In this document: in pieces, positions 17,697 to 25,577 of the stretch
How the letters are laid out: each line of letters starts with the position of its first letter
How positions within the stretch are numbered: the first letter of the stretch is position 1
Assembly: GCA_001567485.1 (NCBI GenBank)
Contig: JZRA01000090.1
Span: 1-36,164 of the forward strand
DNA: 36,164 nt
Reading direction: 5' to 3'
DNA from: Chloroflexi bacterium OLB13
GTDB lineage: Bacteria > Chloroflexota > Anaerolineae > Aggregatilineales > Phototrophicaceae
Notes under the pieces: model-generated
What the model saw: only the letters and a program-made list of their open reading frames with translations
The model's database searches: none
Told to the model about the DNA's origin: nothing
Made by a program: the position numbers and the translations under genes

Positions 17697-18975
17697 CGTG
17701 GCTTTGGGACTGCCTAATTCCTCGAATATCACCCGCGCTGTGCTCTCGAACGGAGTCACCGTGCTGGTGCGCGCGAACCCGAGCGTGAAATCGGTCGTGC
17801 TCGTCGGGCAGATGCGCGGCGGGTCGCTGTACGAATCGCCGCAGCACAACGGGTTGGCGTCGATGACTGCGGCCAGCCTGATGCGTGGCACGGAGAGCCG
17901 GGGCTTGCAAGCGATCGCATCGCGGCTGGAGGACATCGGCGCGGACTTCGATTTTGCGGCGGGGGTACATCACGTCAGCTTTGGCGGAAAGGCGCTCGCT
18001 GAAGACCTGCCGGTGTTGATCGACACGCTGGCGGACTGTGTAATGAACCCGGTGTTTCCATCCGATCAAGTGGATCGGCTGCGCGGCGAGGTGATGACGT
18101 GGCTGCAGTACAGCCTGCAAGACACACGGCGACAGGCGTCGCGCGCGTTCCGCGAGTCGCTTTACGACGCTTCGCACCCGTATCACTATTCACCGCGCGG
18201 CACGCTGGAGTCGCTGCCGGGGATTGATGCGCAGATGCTCAAGCAGTTTCACGCGTCGCAGTACGGGCCAGACGGAGTCACGATTGTTATTGTCGGTGCG
18301 GTGGATCCCGCCGCGGCCGTCGACGCCGTGCGCGCCAAACTGGAATCGTGGACGGCGCCGGATCAAGCGCCGGCACGATCAGTCGGCAGCGCAGCGAATG
18401 TCGACCGGACGATTCACACGGTTGTGCCCATTCCCGGCAAGACGCAGTCGGACGTGGTCATCGGCGTTGTAGGGCCAGAGCGGCGCAGCCCGGACTTTCA
18501 GGCGGCGCGGATCGCTAACAGCATTCTTGGTGAGTTCGGCATGATGGGGCGCATCGGGGACGAAGTGCGCGAGAAAGCCGGCTTGGCCTACTATGCGTAT
18601 TCCCGGATTGAGGGCGGCTATGGGCCGGGCGCATGGTCGATATCGGCAGGGGTGAATCCCGCCAATGTCGAACGCGCCGTTGACCTGTCGCTGCAAGAAG
18701 TGCGCAAGATGGCTGCCGAACACGTCACCGATACCGAACTCGACGACAACAAATCGTACTTTATCGGACGGATGCCGCTGCAGCTTGAAACGAACGAGGG
18801 ACTGGCCGGCGCGATCCTGTCGATGGAGACGTTCGAATTGGGGCTTGATTATCTTGTAGAATATCCGGCGCAGATCAATGCTGTGACGGCTGACGGTGTG
18901 CGCGAGGCAATACAGACCTACTGGACGCCGGATGCCGTGGTGGTCGCGGTGGCGGGCGCTGCCGATCAGGGGTAA
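17683..18975 (+). CDS. M16 family peptidase-like, non-catalytic subunit
   Basis: This 430-residue protein has the fold signature of M16 peptidases (VLSNGVTVLVRANPSVKSVVLVGQMRGGSLYE), but where HXXEH should stand it reads NGLAS, so zinc cannot be bound. The C-terminal domain keeps the substrate-binding R/Y-like region (EKAGLAYYAYSRIEGGYGPGAWSI). It should be the structural and substrate-binding partner of the subunit encoded just upstream. Of two adjacent ATGs, 17683 is preferred because GAGG lies 6 bases before it. The overlap with the upstream gene implies coupled translation and equal amounts of the two proteins. Confidence 0.92.
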   Translation: MTQNNVALGLPNSSNITRAVLSNGVTVLVRANPSVKSVVLVGQMRGGSLYESPQHNGLASMTAASLMRGTESRGLQAIASRLEDIGADFDFAAGVHHVSFGGKALAEDLPVLIDTLADCVMNPVFPSDQVDRLRGEVMTWLQYSLQDTRRQASRAFRESLYDASHPYHYSPRGTLESLPGIDAQMLKQFHASQYGPDGVTIVIVGAVDPAAAVDAVRAKLESWTAPDQAPARSVGSAANVDRTIHTVVPIPGKTQSDVVIGVVGPERRSPDFQAARIANSILGEFGMMGRIGDEVREKAGLAYYAYSRIEGGYGPGAWSISAGVNPANVERAVDLSLQEVRKMAAEHVTDTELDDNKSYFIGRMPLQLETNEGLAGAILSMETFELGLDYLVEYPAQINAVTADGVREAIQTYWTPDAVVVAVAGAADQG

Positions 18976-19011
18976 GGAACTGCTTACACGGAGAAGCGTA
19001 AGGTCAGCACC

Positions 19012-20196
19012 ATGAAACGACTGATTGCGGTTTTACTCATGGCTGTTTTCGGAATCGGGCTTGCGGCACAGGCACAAGAGGAAGAGCCGATCACGCAGCT
19101 CATCACCCCGCCGGATCTCGCGTCGTTCAAGTTGACGCTGGTTGCAAACGGCTTCGAGCACCCGCTGTTGGTGACTCACGCGGGCGACGGCTCAGGGCGC
19201 ATCTTCATCGTTGAGCAGACCGGTCGCGTGTGGGTGTTGAAGGATGGGGAGATCGGGGGTTCGCCGTTCCTCGACCTCAGCGACCGCGTCAACCAGTCGG
19301 TGACGCAGGGATACTCGGAACTCGGACTCCTCGGGCTGGCGTTTCACCCTGATTTCGCCGAGAACGGCATGATGTACGTGAGCTACAATGACCGCAGCAC
19401 AACGTCCGTCGTGTCACGTATTCAGCTTGCCGAGAACAACCCCAACGTCGGCGACCGCTCGACCGAACAGGTCTTGCTGACGCTTCGCCAACCGTATGAC
19501 AACCATAACGGCGGGCACATCGCATTCGGCCCCGACGGCTATCTGTATATCTCGTTTGGCGATGGCGGAGCCGCCGGCGATCCGCTCGATTCCGGCCAGA
19601 ACCCCTCCGATTGGTACGGCAGCATCTTGCGAATCGACGTCGACTCGGGCGATCCGTATGCCATCCCTGAGGACAATCCGCATGCGTCGAACCCGTCATT
19701 TGCTCGTGAGGTCTGGTCATACGGGCTGCGCAATGTGTGGAGGTTCAGCTTTGACCGTGCCACCGGCGATCTGTACTTGGCGGATGTCGGCCAGAACGAG
19801 TGGGAAGAAGTGAACTTCCAGTCTGCGGATTCACCGGGGGGTGAGAATTACGGCTGGTCGGATTACGAGGCCAGCGCGCCGTACGCTGTGGGGACTGTGC
19901 CGCCGGGGATGGTGTATCCTGTCGCCGAGTACCGTCACTCGGCGGGGAACTGCTCGGTGTCCGGCGGATTCGTATATCGCGGCGCTCGGCTTCCACAGCT
20001 GAAGGGCGTGTACTTCTTCGGCGACTTCTGCAGTGGGCAAATCTGGGCAAGCTGGCGCGACTCTGCCGGCGTGTGGCAAACGGCCGAGGCGATGAACGCC
20101 GGTTTTCAGATCAGCGCGTTTGGAGAGGACGAAGCTGGCGAGCTGTACGTCGTCAACTACGACGGTGAAGTCTATCGTATCGATCCCGTCGAATAG
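19012..20196 (+). CDS. Secreted PQQ-dependent sugar dehydrogenase (GSDH/YliI-like)
   Basis: The 394-residue protein begins with a signal peptide (RLIAVLLMAVFGIGLAAQA, cut near residue 22). The mature part is the six-bladed beta-propeller of soluble aldose dehydrogenases: FEHPLLVTHAGDGSGRIFIVEQTGRVWVL in blade 1, the conserved ELGLLGLAFHPDF, HNGGHIAFGPDGYLYISFGDGG with the catalytic-type His, and a Cys pair (GNCSVSGGFVYRG / FGDFCSG) that may form a disulfide. Family members oxidise aldoses outside the membrane using PQQ. No PQQ synthesis genes are in the window, so cofactor supply is unproved. It lies 36 bases after the M16 pair and before tRNA-His. Confidence 0.9.
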   Translation: MKRLIAVLLMAVFGIGLAAQAQEEEPITQLITPPDLASFKLTLVANGFEHPLLVTHAGDGSGRIFIVEQTGRVWVLKDGEIGGSPFLDLSDRVNQSVTQGYSELGLLGLAFHPDFAENGMMYVSYNDRSTTSVVSRIQLAENNPNVGDRSTEQVLLTLRQPYDNHNGGHIAFGPDGYLYISFGDGGAAGDPLDSGQNPSDWYGSILRIDVDSGDPYAIPEDNPHASNPSFAREVWSYGLRNVWRFSFDRATGDLYLADVGQNEWEEVNFQSADSPGGENYGWSDYEASAPYAVGTVPPGMVYPVAEYRHSAGNCSVSGGFVYRGARLPQLKGVYFFGDFCSGQIWASWRDSAGVWQTAEAMNAGFQISAFGEDEAGELYVVNYDGEVYRIDPVE

Positions 20197-20209
20197 GGGA
20201 GGCTAGTGC

Positions 20210-20239
20210 TAGACACCCCGGCGCCACCTATGCTATACT
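20210..20239 (+). promoter_or_regulatory. Predicted promoter of tRNA-His
   Basis: TAGACA (20210-20215) and TATACT (20234-20239) are separated by 18 bases, placing the start near 20246, eight bases before the tRNA. Confidence 0.6.
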
Positions 20240-20253
20240 ACCGAGCGCACCAT

Positions 20254-20331
20254 GGTGGGTGTAGCTCAGTTGGTTAGAGCGTCTGGTTGTGGCCCAGAAG
20301 GCCGTGGGTTCAAGTCCCATCACTCACCCCA
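20254..20331 (+). tRNA. tRNA-His (GTG)
   Basis: A full cloverleaf can be drawn. The acceptor stem GTGGGTG (20255-20261) pairs with CACTCAC (20321-20327) with one G-U. The D arm is GCTC...GAGC; the anticodon stem TCTGG/CCAGA (20282-20286, 20294-20298) encloses a loop with anticodon GTG (20289-20291); the T arm is GTGGGTTCAAGTCCCAT. The extra G at -1 (20254) and C73 (20328), which identify histidine tRNA, are both encoded, and CCA (20329-20331) is also encoded. Confidence 0.97.
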
Positions 20332-20343
20332 CCAGCGACACAA

Positions 20344-20374
20344 AAAGACCCCGGCACTATGCGGGGTCTTTCTT
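20344..20374. terminator. Bidirectional terminator between tRNA-His and the SRPBCC gene
   Basis: AAAGACCCCG (20344-20353) pairs with CGGGGTCTTT (20362-20371) over 10 bp with an 8-base loop. TTTCTT follows on the plus strand and a T5 on the minus strand, so it can end both the tRNA transcript and the convergent SRPBCC transcript. Confidence 0.85.
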
Positions 20375-20398
20375 GTTGTCTCGCTGCTGCTTGCGCGG

Positions 20399-21790
20399 CT
20401 AATACGCGCGGCGAACCTTCACCGAGTGTATCCGCGCATACAGCCGATGTCCTCCACGTTTACGCGCCGGAGATGGAGCCGATCCCTCAACCGCGGCGCT
20501 GGCGTCAACGTGTACCGGCATCGGAATGACTGCGATGGGCTTAGGCGCATCGGGGCGCGAGAATCTGATCGGCTCGGGGCGGCTGAACTCTTCCTTCGAG
20601 TACGTTTCAAGTTCCTGTGTCTCGCTGGGTTTCGGTAGGCCAAACACCTCGAACACGCTGATCTGCGACGTATCGTGGATCTTGTCGCGCTTGGTCGTCA
20701 GCGGTGGTGAGGCGACCGGCGCCTCAGATGGGGTTGCGTATTGGGCCACAACCGGCGCCGTATCGGACACTCGTGGCGGAGCCGTGTCCTCCAGCGGCTT
20801 TGGCGTCGAGGGGACGGCTCCGGCCGCCGGTGCGCTCTCAGCTGGCGATGCCTTGGCCTCGGCCGATTCGGTCGACTCTGCGGCGGGCGGCGGGACGGTG
20901 TCAGGCGCTTTGGCTTCCACAGATTCGGCAGCTGACGGTGTTGGAACGGCTTTGGCGGGTTCGCTCGCGGATGGGACGGCTGCGGCGGCAGGGACATCGA
21001 TCTTAGGCGTTGGCGCGACAGGCGCGATGGGCGGCCCGACGACGACCTCCGGCGTGGTCGACTCGACCGCGAGGAAGTCCGGTTCGGCGGGCGCGTTGAC
21101 CACAGGCGCCGATGCCGCTGGCTGGACAGGCTCTGGCGTGGTGGTAGGGATGCTGACGGGCCGTGGTTTTGTGTCACCGGGTTTAAGGGGTGGCTCGTCA
21201 ATCACAACGGCAGGCTGGGGTTTGGTGGGCTGACGTGCTTGCCCTTTGACTATCGCGGCGCTGCCTTCTGCCGTATCGCCGAACGGATGGCGTGGGCGGT
21301 ACGTAGCGCGGGCCTCGACGCCGGGATCCTCGCGCATAAGCGACTTGGCCTGAAACGTCTCGACTTCCTTCGACTTCGTGATGAGCCGGTACAGGCCGCG
21401 CAGGCTGTCGATGATGATCGCCTCTTGACCACGCCCTGCGCTGCCGCCAAACAGCCCGGCCCGATAGCTGAACGTCCACTGTACAATCGTGCCTTCTGGC
21501 ACTTCTTGGAGGCGCAGCGTCCCTTTGTTCTCCCGGTATGAGCCGCCCTCGACGACTTTATATTCGTAGCCGAAGCGCTCGTACCATGCCGTGATTTCGA
21601 GCACGACATCGCGCCCGCGCTCCGGCGTGATGCGCACACGCGCACCGGGCTGGATCTTCGTGTTGGACGTCAGCATGACGGTCGACCGGCAGTTCGCCTG
21701 CCACTCGGCGTTACGTTTGAGATCGCCCACGAAATGCCAGACCCGTTCGGGTGACGTCGGAATCAGGATTCGATGGTCAATGAGGTTCAT
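20399..21790 (-). CDS. SRPBCC-domain protein with long Pro/Ala-rich tail
   Basis: Residues 1-150 of 463 form an SRPBCC/START-like ligand-binding domain (IDHRILIPTSPERVWHFVGDLKRNAEW, strands through TIVQWTFSYRAG, closing helix with DSLRGLYRLI). Residues about 165-385 are a low-complexity Pro/Ala/Glu/Ser linker, surely disordered. A compact C-terminal stretch (about 386-425) reads DTSQISVFEVFGLPKPSETQ and could be a conserved binding motif, followed by a basic end. There is no signal peptide or membrane helix. The ligand is unknown; the architecture suggests a lipid-like ligand domain tethered to a partner through the tail. It is divergent from the small membrane protein gene at 21839, and its end is served by the terminator at 20344-20374. 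Confidence 0.8.
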   Translation of the reverse strand: MNLIDHRILIPTSPERVWHFVGDLKRNAEWQANCRSTVMLTSNTKIQPGARVRITPERGRDVVLEITAWYERFGYEYKVVEGGSYRENKGTLRLQEVPEGTIVQWTFSYRAGLFGGSAGRGQEAIIIDSLRGLYRLITKSKEVETFQAKSLMREDPGVEARATYRPRHPFGDTAEGSAAIVKGQARQPTKPQPAVVIDEPPLKPGDTKPRPVSIPTTTPEPVQPAASAPVVNAPAEPDFLAVESTTPEVVVGPPIAPVAPTPKIDVPAAAAVPSASEPAKAVPTPSAAESVEAKAPDTVPPPAAESTESAEAKASPAESAPAAGAVPSTPKPLEDTAPPRVSDTAPVVAQYATPSEAPVASPPLTTKRDKIHDTSQISVFEVFGLPKPSETQELETYSKEEFSRPEPIRFSRPDAPKPIAVIPMPVHVDASAAVEGSAPSPARKRGGHRLYARIHSVKVRRAY

Positions 21791-21838
21791 CGAGCGGGCG
21801 CCTTGGACGTCTGCGGTACTTCGCTGGGTTTGAAAGTT

Positions 21839-22168
21839 ATGTTACACTCGCCCCGGATTGTAACACGGATTAGCGAAAGTCTGCATGTAGTGCCCGGCCC
21901 CGGCCTCGTATTCGCATTCGCCTTAGCGACCCTCTACGGCGCACTGTTCCACTTTATCTTTGGCGGTGATGCGCGGCGGCTGGCGGTGTTCCTGTTGGCG
22001 AGCTGGGTCGGTTTCGCTGCCGGTCATATTCTGGGCGTGTTCGCCGGGATTGAAGTGCTGAGTTTGGGTGGCCTGCGCACGGCCGCCGCGACGTTGGGAT
22101 CGCTCTTTGCGCTCATGTCTGTGCGTGCCCTGACCACCGGCCAGCGCAGACGCCGTCCTGCACGCTGA
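21839..22168 (+). CDS. Small conserved membrane protein, function unknown
   Basis: This 109-residue protein has three or so hydrophobic helices (GPGLVFAFALATLYGALFHFIF, LAVFLLASWVGFAAGHILGVFAG, AAATLGSLFALMSV) and a basic C-terminus (RRRRPAR). The ATG at 21839 is chosen over 21773, which lies inside the divergent SRPBCC gene. A 6-bp dyad GTTACA-N12-TGTAAC (21841-21864) overlaps the first codons. The next membrane-protein gene follows 14 bases after the stop. I do not recognise a named family. Confidence 0.7.
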   Translation: MLHSPRIVTRISESLHVVPGPGLVFAFALATLYGALFHFIFGGDARRLAVFLLASWVGFAAGHILGVFAGIEVLSLGGLRTAAATLGSLFALMSVRALTTGQRRRRPAR

Positions 22169-22182
22169 ATGGCGGTGTTCCG

Positions 22183-22644
22183 GTGACTGAAGCCAAACCG
22201 AAACCGAAGCTGACGCGGGTTCTGCAGACGGTCGTCATCGGTTACGCGGCGTTTATCTTGATTCTCATCATTCTCGGTGTGCTGATCGCGCGCGCCGACC
22301 CGGAGCGTGCCGCGTCGATCATCGCCTACATCCGGGATCTTCTGCTTGTCGTGATCTTCGCCACTACGACGGTCGTGCTGTTTGGAACGGCCATCCTTGT
22401 CGTTCAGATCGCGGCGTTAGCGGGCGTCCTGAAGATCCAGACTACTGCGATTGCCGGCGAACTGCGCGGCGCGGTTTCGGCTGTACGCGGTGCAGCGGTC
22501 TTCATCGCGGAGACAGTCGCTTCGCCTGTCATTCGGGTGATGGGATTCATCGGCGGCCTGTTTGCGTTCCTGCGAGAGATCACCGGTCTGCGTAGGGCGC
22601 TGCGGCGTAAACCACCTAAGCACGAAGTTGAAAGTGATGAGTGA
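22183..22644 (+). CDS. Membrane protein of unknown function, two helices
   Basis: This 153-residue protein has two clear membrane helices (VIGYAAFILILIILGVLIA, about 18-36, and DLLLVVIFATTTVVLFGTAILVVQI, about 51-75), a helical amphipathic stretch (AGELRGAVSAVRGAAVFIAETV) and a basic C-terminus. The form recalls phage-holin-like or DUF948-like proteins with a membrane anchor and a soluble helix. It starts at a GTG (22183), 14 bases after the previous stop, so the two membrane genes are probably one transcript. The 85 bases after it, up to the convergent gene at 22730, show no strong terminator. Confidence 0.7.
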   Translation: MTEAKPKPKLTRVLQTVVIGYAAFILILIILGVLIARADPERAASIIAYIRDLLLVVIFATTTVVLFGTAILVVQIAALAGVLKIQTTAIAGELRGAVSAVRGAAVFIAETVASPVIRVMGFIGGLFAFLREITGLRRALRRKPPKHEVESDE

Positions 22645-22729
22645 TGGGTGATGAGAAAACGCCGCGCCGTATAGCTCGACTAAGCGGTGCAAGATGGGAG
22701 ACCGAATCTCTCGACTTACGAATACCGGC

Positions 22730-24346
22730 TTAGCCAGCCCTGATTTGACCGAGCGCTGCCGGGAGTGCGCCGGCTACGTCGGCCGCCATGACGCCCGCTG
22801 CCGCACCGACGTGTCTCGTGGCGAGCGTCCCGGCCAGCGCGTGGATATAGACGGCTGCGGATGCGGCGTCGATTCCGGCCAATCCCTGCGCGATCAGTCC
22901 GGCGATTGCCCCGGCAAGCACGTCTCCCGTACCAGCCTTTGCGAGCGCATCTGTCTTGAATGGGCTGACCCGTACCGGTTTGTTGGCTGCTGCGATGAGC
23001 GTATGAGCGCCTTTGAGGACGCAGACCGCGCCGGATTCCGCCGCGTTCGATGCCGACGTGAAGCGATCCCGCTGGATGTCCGGCGTTGTGACGCCAAGTA
23101 GGCGCGCCATCTCGCCGGGGTGCGGTGTGATGACGGCGTGCTTTGGCAGCAGGTTCGCCCACGCACCTACGCCAGCGAGCGCGTTCAGAGCATCGGCGTC
23201 CAGCACCAGCGGCAGCGCAGGATACGTCTCTCGAACGTGACTCAGTACCGCGAGCGTCCGGTCGACCGCTAACGCGGAACCGCCCATGCCGGGGCCGATC
23301 AACACGACATCTGAAGCCGCAATCGAGTTGCGCAGCGTGTCGTCGAGCGGGTCGTCGCCGAGCGGGAGCCAGATCGGTTCGAGCAGTCCGCCTTGAAGGG
23401 AGCGCGCGACCGGCGCCGGAGCGGCGATCTCGACAAGGCCAGCGCCGATCCGGTAAGCGCCGAGCGCGGCAAGCCCTGCTGCGCCCGAAAAGCGTTCACT
23501 CCCAGCGATCACCAGCACGCGGCCATACGTCCCCTTGTGGCTGTCGGAAGGGCGCGCGGGCAGAAGATTGCGCACGGTCTCGTTGTCGAGCAGGGTTCCG
23601 CTGGCGAATACGCTTGGCTTCACGCTGTCGGGCAGGTTGAGCGGCACGATAGTGAGCGAACCGGCCTTGCGCACGGCATCGCGCGTCAGCAGGCCGGGTT
23701 TTGCGCCGATGAACGTCATCGTCTCGTCGGCGGTCAGCGTTACGGCGTCGCATTCACCCGTGAGTGCATCGACGCCGCTGGGACAGTCAACGGCTAACAC
23801 GCGCACGGTCGGGCGCATGACTTGGGCCGGCGCGGTGGGGTCAATCGAGAGATTCGCGCGCCGTGCCGACGCCCGTTCGGTGAGCGCCTGCCGCACATGC
23901 CGCAGCGTGCGCTGGGCGGTGTCGCGCAAGGGGAGGCGCACGCCGATCCCGAACAGCGCGTCGATGAGAAGGTCTGCGCTGGCGGTCACATGCTTGGCAA
24001 CCCGTCCGTCACGGTCGTCTTCCGCATAGGCCGCGAATACGCCGTGTTCGAGCGCGGACTGCATCAGCGGATCGTCGTCGCGCCGGTCGAGGAGGTACAG
24101 CCGAATCTGAGAGTCGGGAAGCATCTGAGAGAGCAGAGCGGCAGCGACCAACCCATCGCCGCCGTTGTTGCCCTTGCCGACAAGGACGGTGATGCGCGGG
24201 CTTGAGATGCCGTCAAGCATCGAGACAGCGCGAGCCGCGATTTCGCGGCCCGCATCCTGCATCATCTGGTTCACCGTATAGCCGGCGTCGACTGCCGCCT
24301 TTTCGATCTCACGGATCTGCTCGGGTGTGAAGATCCAGAGGGACAT
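22730..24346 (-). CDS. nnr: Bifunctional NAD(P)HX epimerase/dehydratase
   Basis: The enzyme repairs hydrated NADH and NADPH. The N-terminal epimerase domain (residues about 1-220) has VLVGKGNNGGDGLVAAALL and the LIDALFGIGVRLPL, AVDCPSGVDALTG motifs. The C-terminal dehydratase domain (about 235-530) has GTYGRVLVIAGSERFSGAAGLAALGA, LIGPGMG, ITPHPGEMARLLG, LKGAHTLIA and the ATP/ADP-site AKAGTGDVLAGAIAGLIAQG. At 538 residues it has the normal length of the fused form. It follows the polyprenyl synthetase gene by 11 bases and is presumably cotranscribed with it, though the two functions are not obviously linked. Confidence 0.95.
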   Translation of the reverse strand: MSLWIFTPEQIREIEKAAVDAGYTVNQMMQDAGREIAARAVSMLDGISSPRITVLVGKGNNGGDGLVAAALLSQMLPDSQIRLYLLDRRDDDPLMQSALEHGVFAAYAEDDRDGRVAKHVTASADLLIDALFGIGVRLPLRDTAQRTLRHVRQALTERASARRANLSIDPTAPAQVMRPTVRVLAVDCPSGVDALTGECDAVTLTADETMTFIGAKPGLLTRDAVRKAGSLTIVPLNLPDSVKPSVFASGTLLDNETVRNLLPARPSDSHKGTYGRVLVIAGSERFSGAAGLAALGAYRIGAGLVEIAAPAPVARSLQGGLLEPIWLPLGDDPLDDTLRNSIAASDVVLIGPGMGGSALAVDRTLAVLSHVRETYPALPLVLDADALNALAGVGAWANLLPKHAVITPHPGEMARLLGVTTPDIQRDRFTSASNAAESGAVCVLKGAHTLIAAANKPVRVSPFKTDALAKAGTGDVLAGAIAGLIAQGLAGIDAASAAVYIHALAGTLATRHVGAAAGVMAADVAGALPAALGQIRAG

Positions 24347-24357
24347 GGCTGTTTGGC

Positions 24358-25305
24358 TCAGTGGTCGCGTTCGACGATATACCGGGCCAACGCGACAAGC
24401 TCGTCCTTCGCCGGGCTGTCGCTCAAAACATCCAGCTCGCCGATGGCCGAGTCGATCAGCATCTTCGCTTGCAGCTTGCCCTCAGCGACGGAGTTCGAGT
24501 TCAGCGCCTTCGCCTTGATGAGCGTGACCGGATCAGGGGCGGCCCCGCTGTTGATCGACCCGATACCGCGCCCTTGCTTGAGGTCTAGGCCGGCGGTCTT
24601 TCCCAACTGCGCTTCGTCCGCGGTTAGGTCGAGGATGTCATCGACGATTTGGAACGCAAGGCCGATATTGAAGCCGTAACGGCCAAGCGCCTCCGCGACG
24701 CGGTCGTTGGCGTTCGCAGCTCGTGCCCCCATCAGCCCGCCTGCGCTAAACAGCGACGCCGTCTTGCGGGCGATGATGTCCATATACACTTGGCGGGTGA
24801 AGCGCTGCTCCTTAACCGCTTGCGCCTGAAGTGTTTCTCCTTCGACGAGCGCGACAGTCGCTTCCGCGAGAATCACGTTCATATCATGATGCGGCGCCAT
24901 CAACTCGTAGACCTTCGTAAACAGAAAGTCCCCGGTGAGAAGGGCGAACGTGCGCCCCCAGATCGCGTTCACCGAGGGTTTGCCCCGGCGCACGACACCG
25001 TGGTCGTTGATATCGTCATGCACCACGCTCGCCGTATGGACAAGCTCCAACGCGGCCGCCAACGAGATCACACTGTCGACCGCCGCGCCCCCACACGCCA
25101 GATAGCTGAGCAGGACGAGGCGCGGACGAACCCGCTTCCCACCTGCGCTCAGGATGTGGTGGCTCGCGTCGTTCAGGATCGAGACATCGCTCTTGCACGC
25201 GTCTTGCATACGTGCTTCAACCGCGCTTAACCCGGCTTCGACAATGTGGGCGATAGGATGGGCGGGAGGTTCGGCGTCGAGCCGAGCCACTGCGTTCATC
25301 GCCAT
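24358..25305 (-). CDS. Polyprenyl (trans-isoprenyl) diphosphate synthase
   Basis: The 315-residue protein is a trans-prenyltransferase that extends allylic diphosphates with isopentenyl diphosphate. It carries GGKRVRP (55-61), the first Asp-rich motif DDIND (97-101) followed by RRGKP, and the second Asp-rich motif DDILD in FQIVDDILDLT. The form is that of heptaprenyl/octaprenyl/solanesyl synthases, which make quinone side chains. Product length cannot be read with certainty; the residues before the first motif (HTASVVH) are small, which favours a long chain. AAGGA lies 7 bases before the ATG at 25305, and a strong promoter lies at 25361-25389. Confidence 0.93.
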   Translation of the reverse strand: MAMNAVARLDAEPPAHPIAHIVEAGLSAVEARMQDACKSDVSILNDASHHILSAGGKRVRPRLVLLSYLACGGAAVDSVISLAAALELVHTASVVHDDINDHGVVRRGKPSVNAIWGRTFALLTGDFLFTKVYELMAPHHDMNVILAEATVALVEGETLQAQAVKEQRFTRQVYMDIIARKTASLFSAGGLMGARAANANDRVAEALGRYGFNIGLAFQIVDDILDLTADEAQLGKTAGLDLKQGRGIGSINSGAAPDPVTLIKAKALNSNSVAEGKLQAKMLIDSAIGELDVLSDSPAKDELVALARYIVERDH

Positions 25306-25360
25306 GGAGCGTCCTTTACACTAGGCCTTGCGTTTGTGACTTTCAGAACTATCTAAAACT

Positions 25361-25389
25361 ATTTTACACAGTGGTGAGAAATGGGTCAA
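25361..25389 (-). promoter_or_regulatory. Promoter of the polyprenyl synthase-nnr operon
   Basis: On the minus strand TTGACC (25389-25384) and TAAAAT (25366-25361) are separated by exactly 17 bases, one of the best sigma70-type matches in the window. Transcription would start near 25354, about 49 bases before the ATG at 25305. Confidence 0.75.
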
Positions 25390-25577
25390 CCAATCCAGTG
25401 TGATATGTTAACCACACTCAATCAACGTTCATCCGCTGATAGGTGACGCCATGCCGCCGTTAACCGGGATCGCTGTGTATCGTTCGACCTAATATCCTTT
25501 CAGACGCCTTGAGTCGGATGAATCGCACCTGATGCCTTCTTCTTCCATCCAGAGGGAAGATCATCGGGAATCCGCAT
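25390..25577. other. Intergenic stretch with an operator-like dyad
   Basis: The gap between the polyprenyl synthase promoter and the end of the HAD-DinB gene holds no supportable gene. AGTGTG (25397-25402) and CACACT (25413-25418), 10 bases apart, form a perfect dyad just upstream of the -35 element and could bind a regulator. Near 25550 a 6-bp stem (TCTTCC/GGAAGA) follows the HAD-DinB stop on the minus strand; it is too weak to call a terminator firmly. Confidence 0.4.

Noticed and set aside
20526..21233. Plus-strand Gly/Ser/Thr-rich frame opposite the SRPBCC tail
   Set aside because: Its low complexity is simply the reverse of the Pro/Ala tail; no signal peptide or start context.
22645..22729. 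Possible terminator between the membrane gene and nnr
   Set aside because: Only a 4-bp GAGA/TCTC pairing was found, too weak to call.
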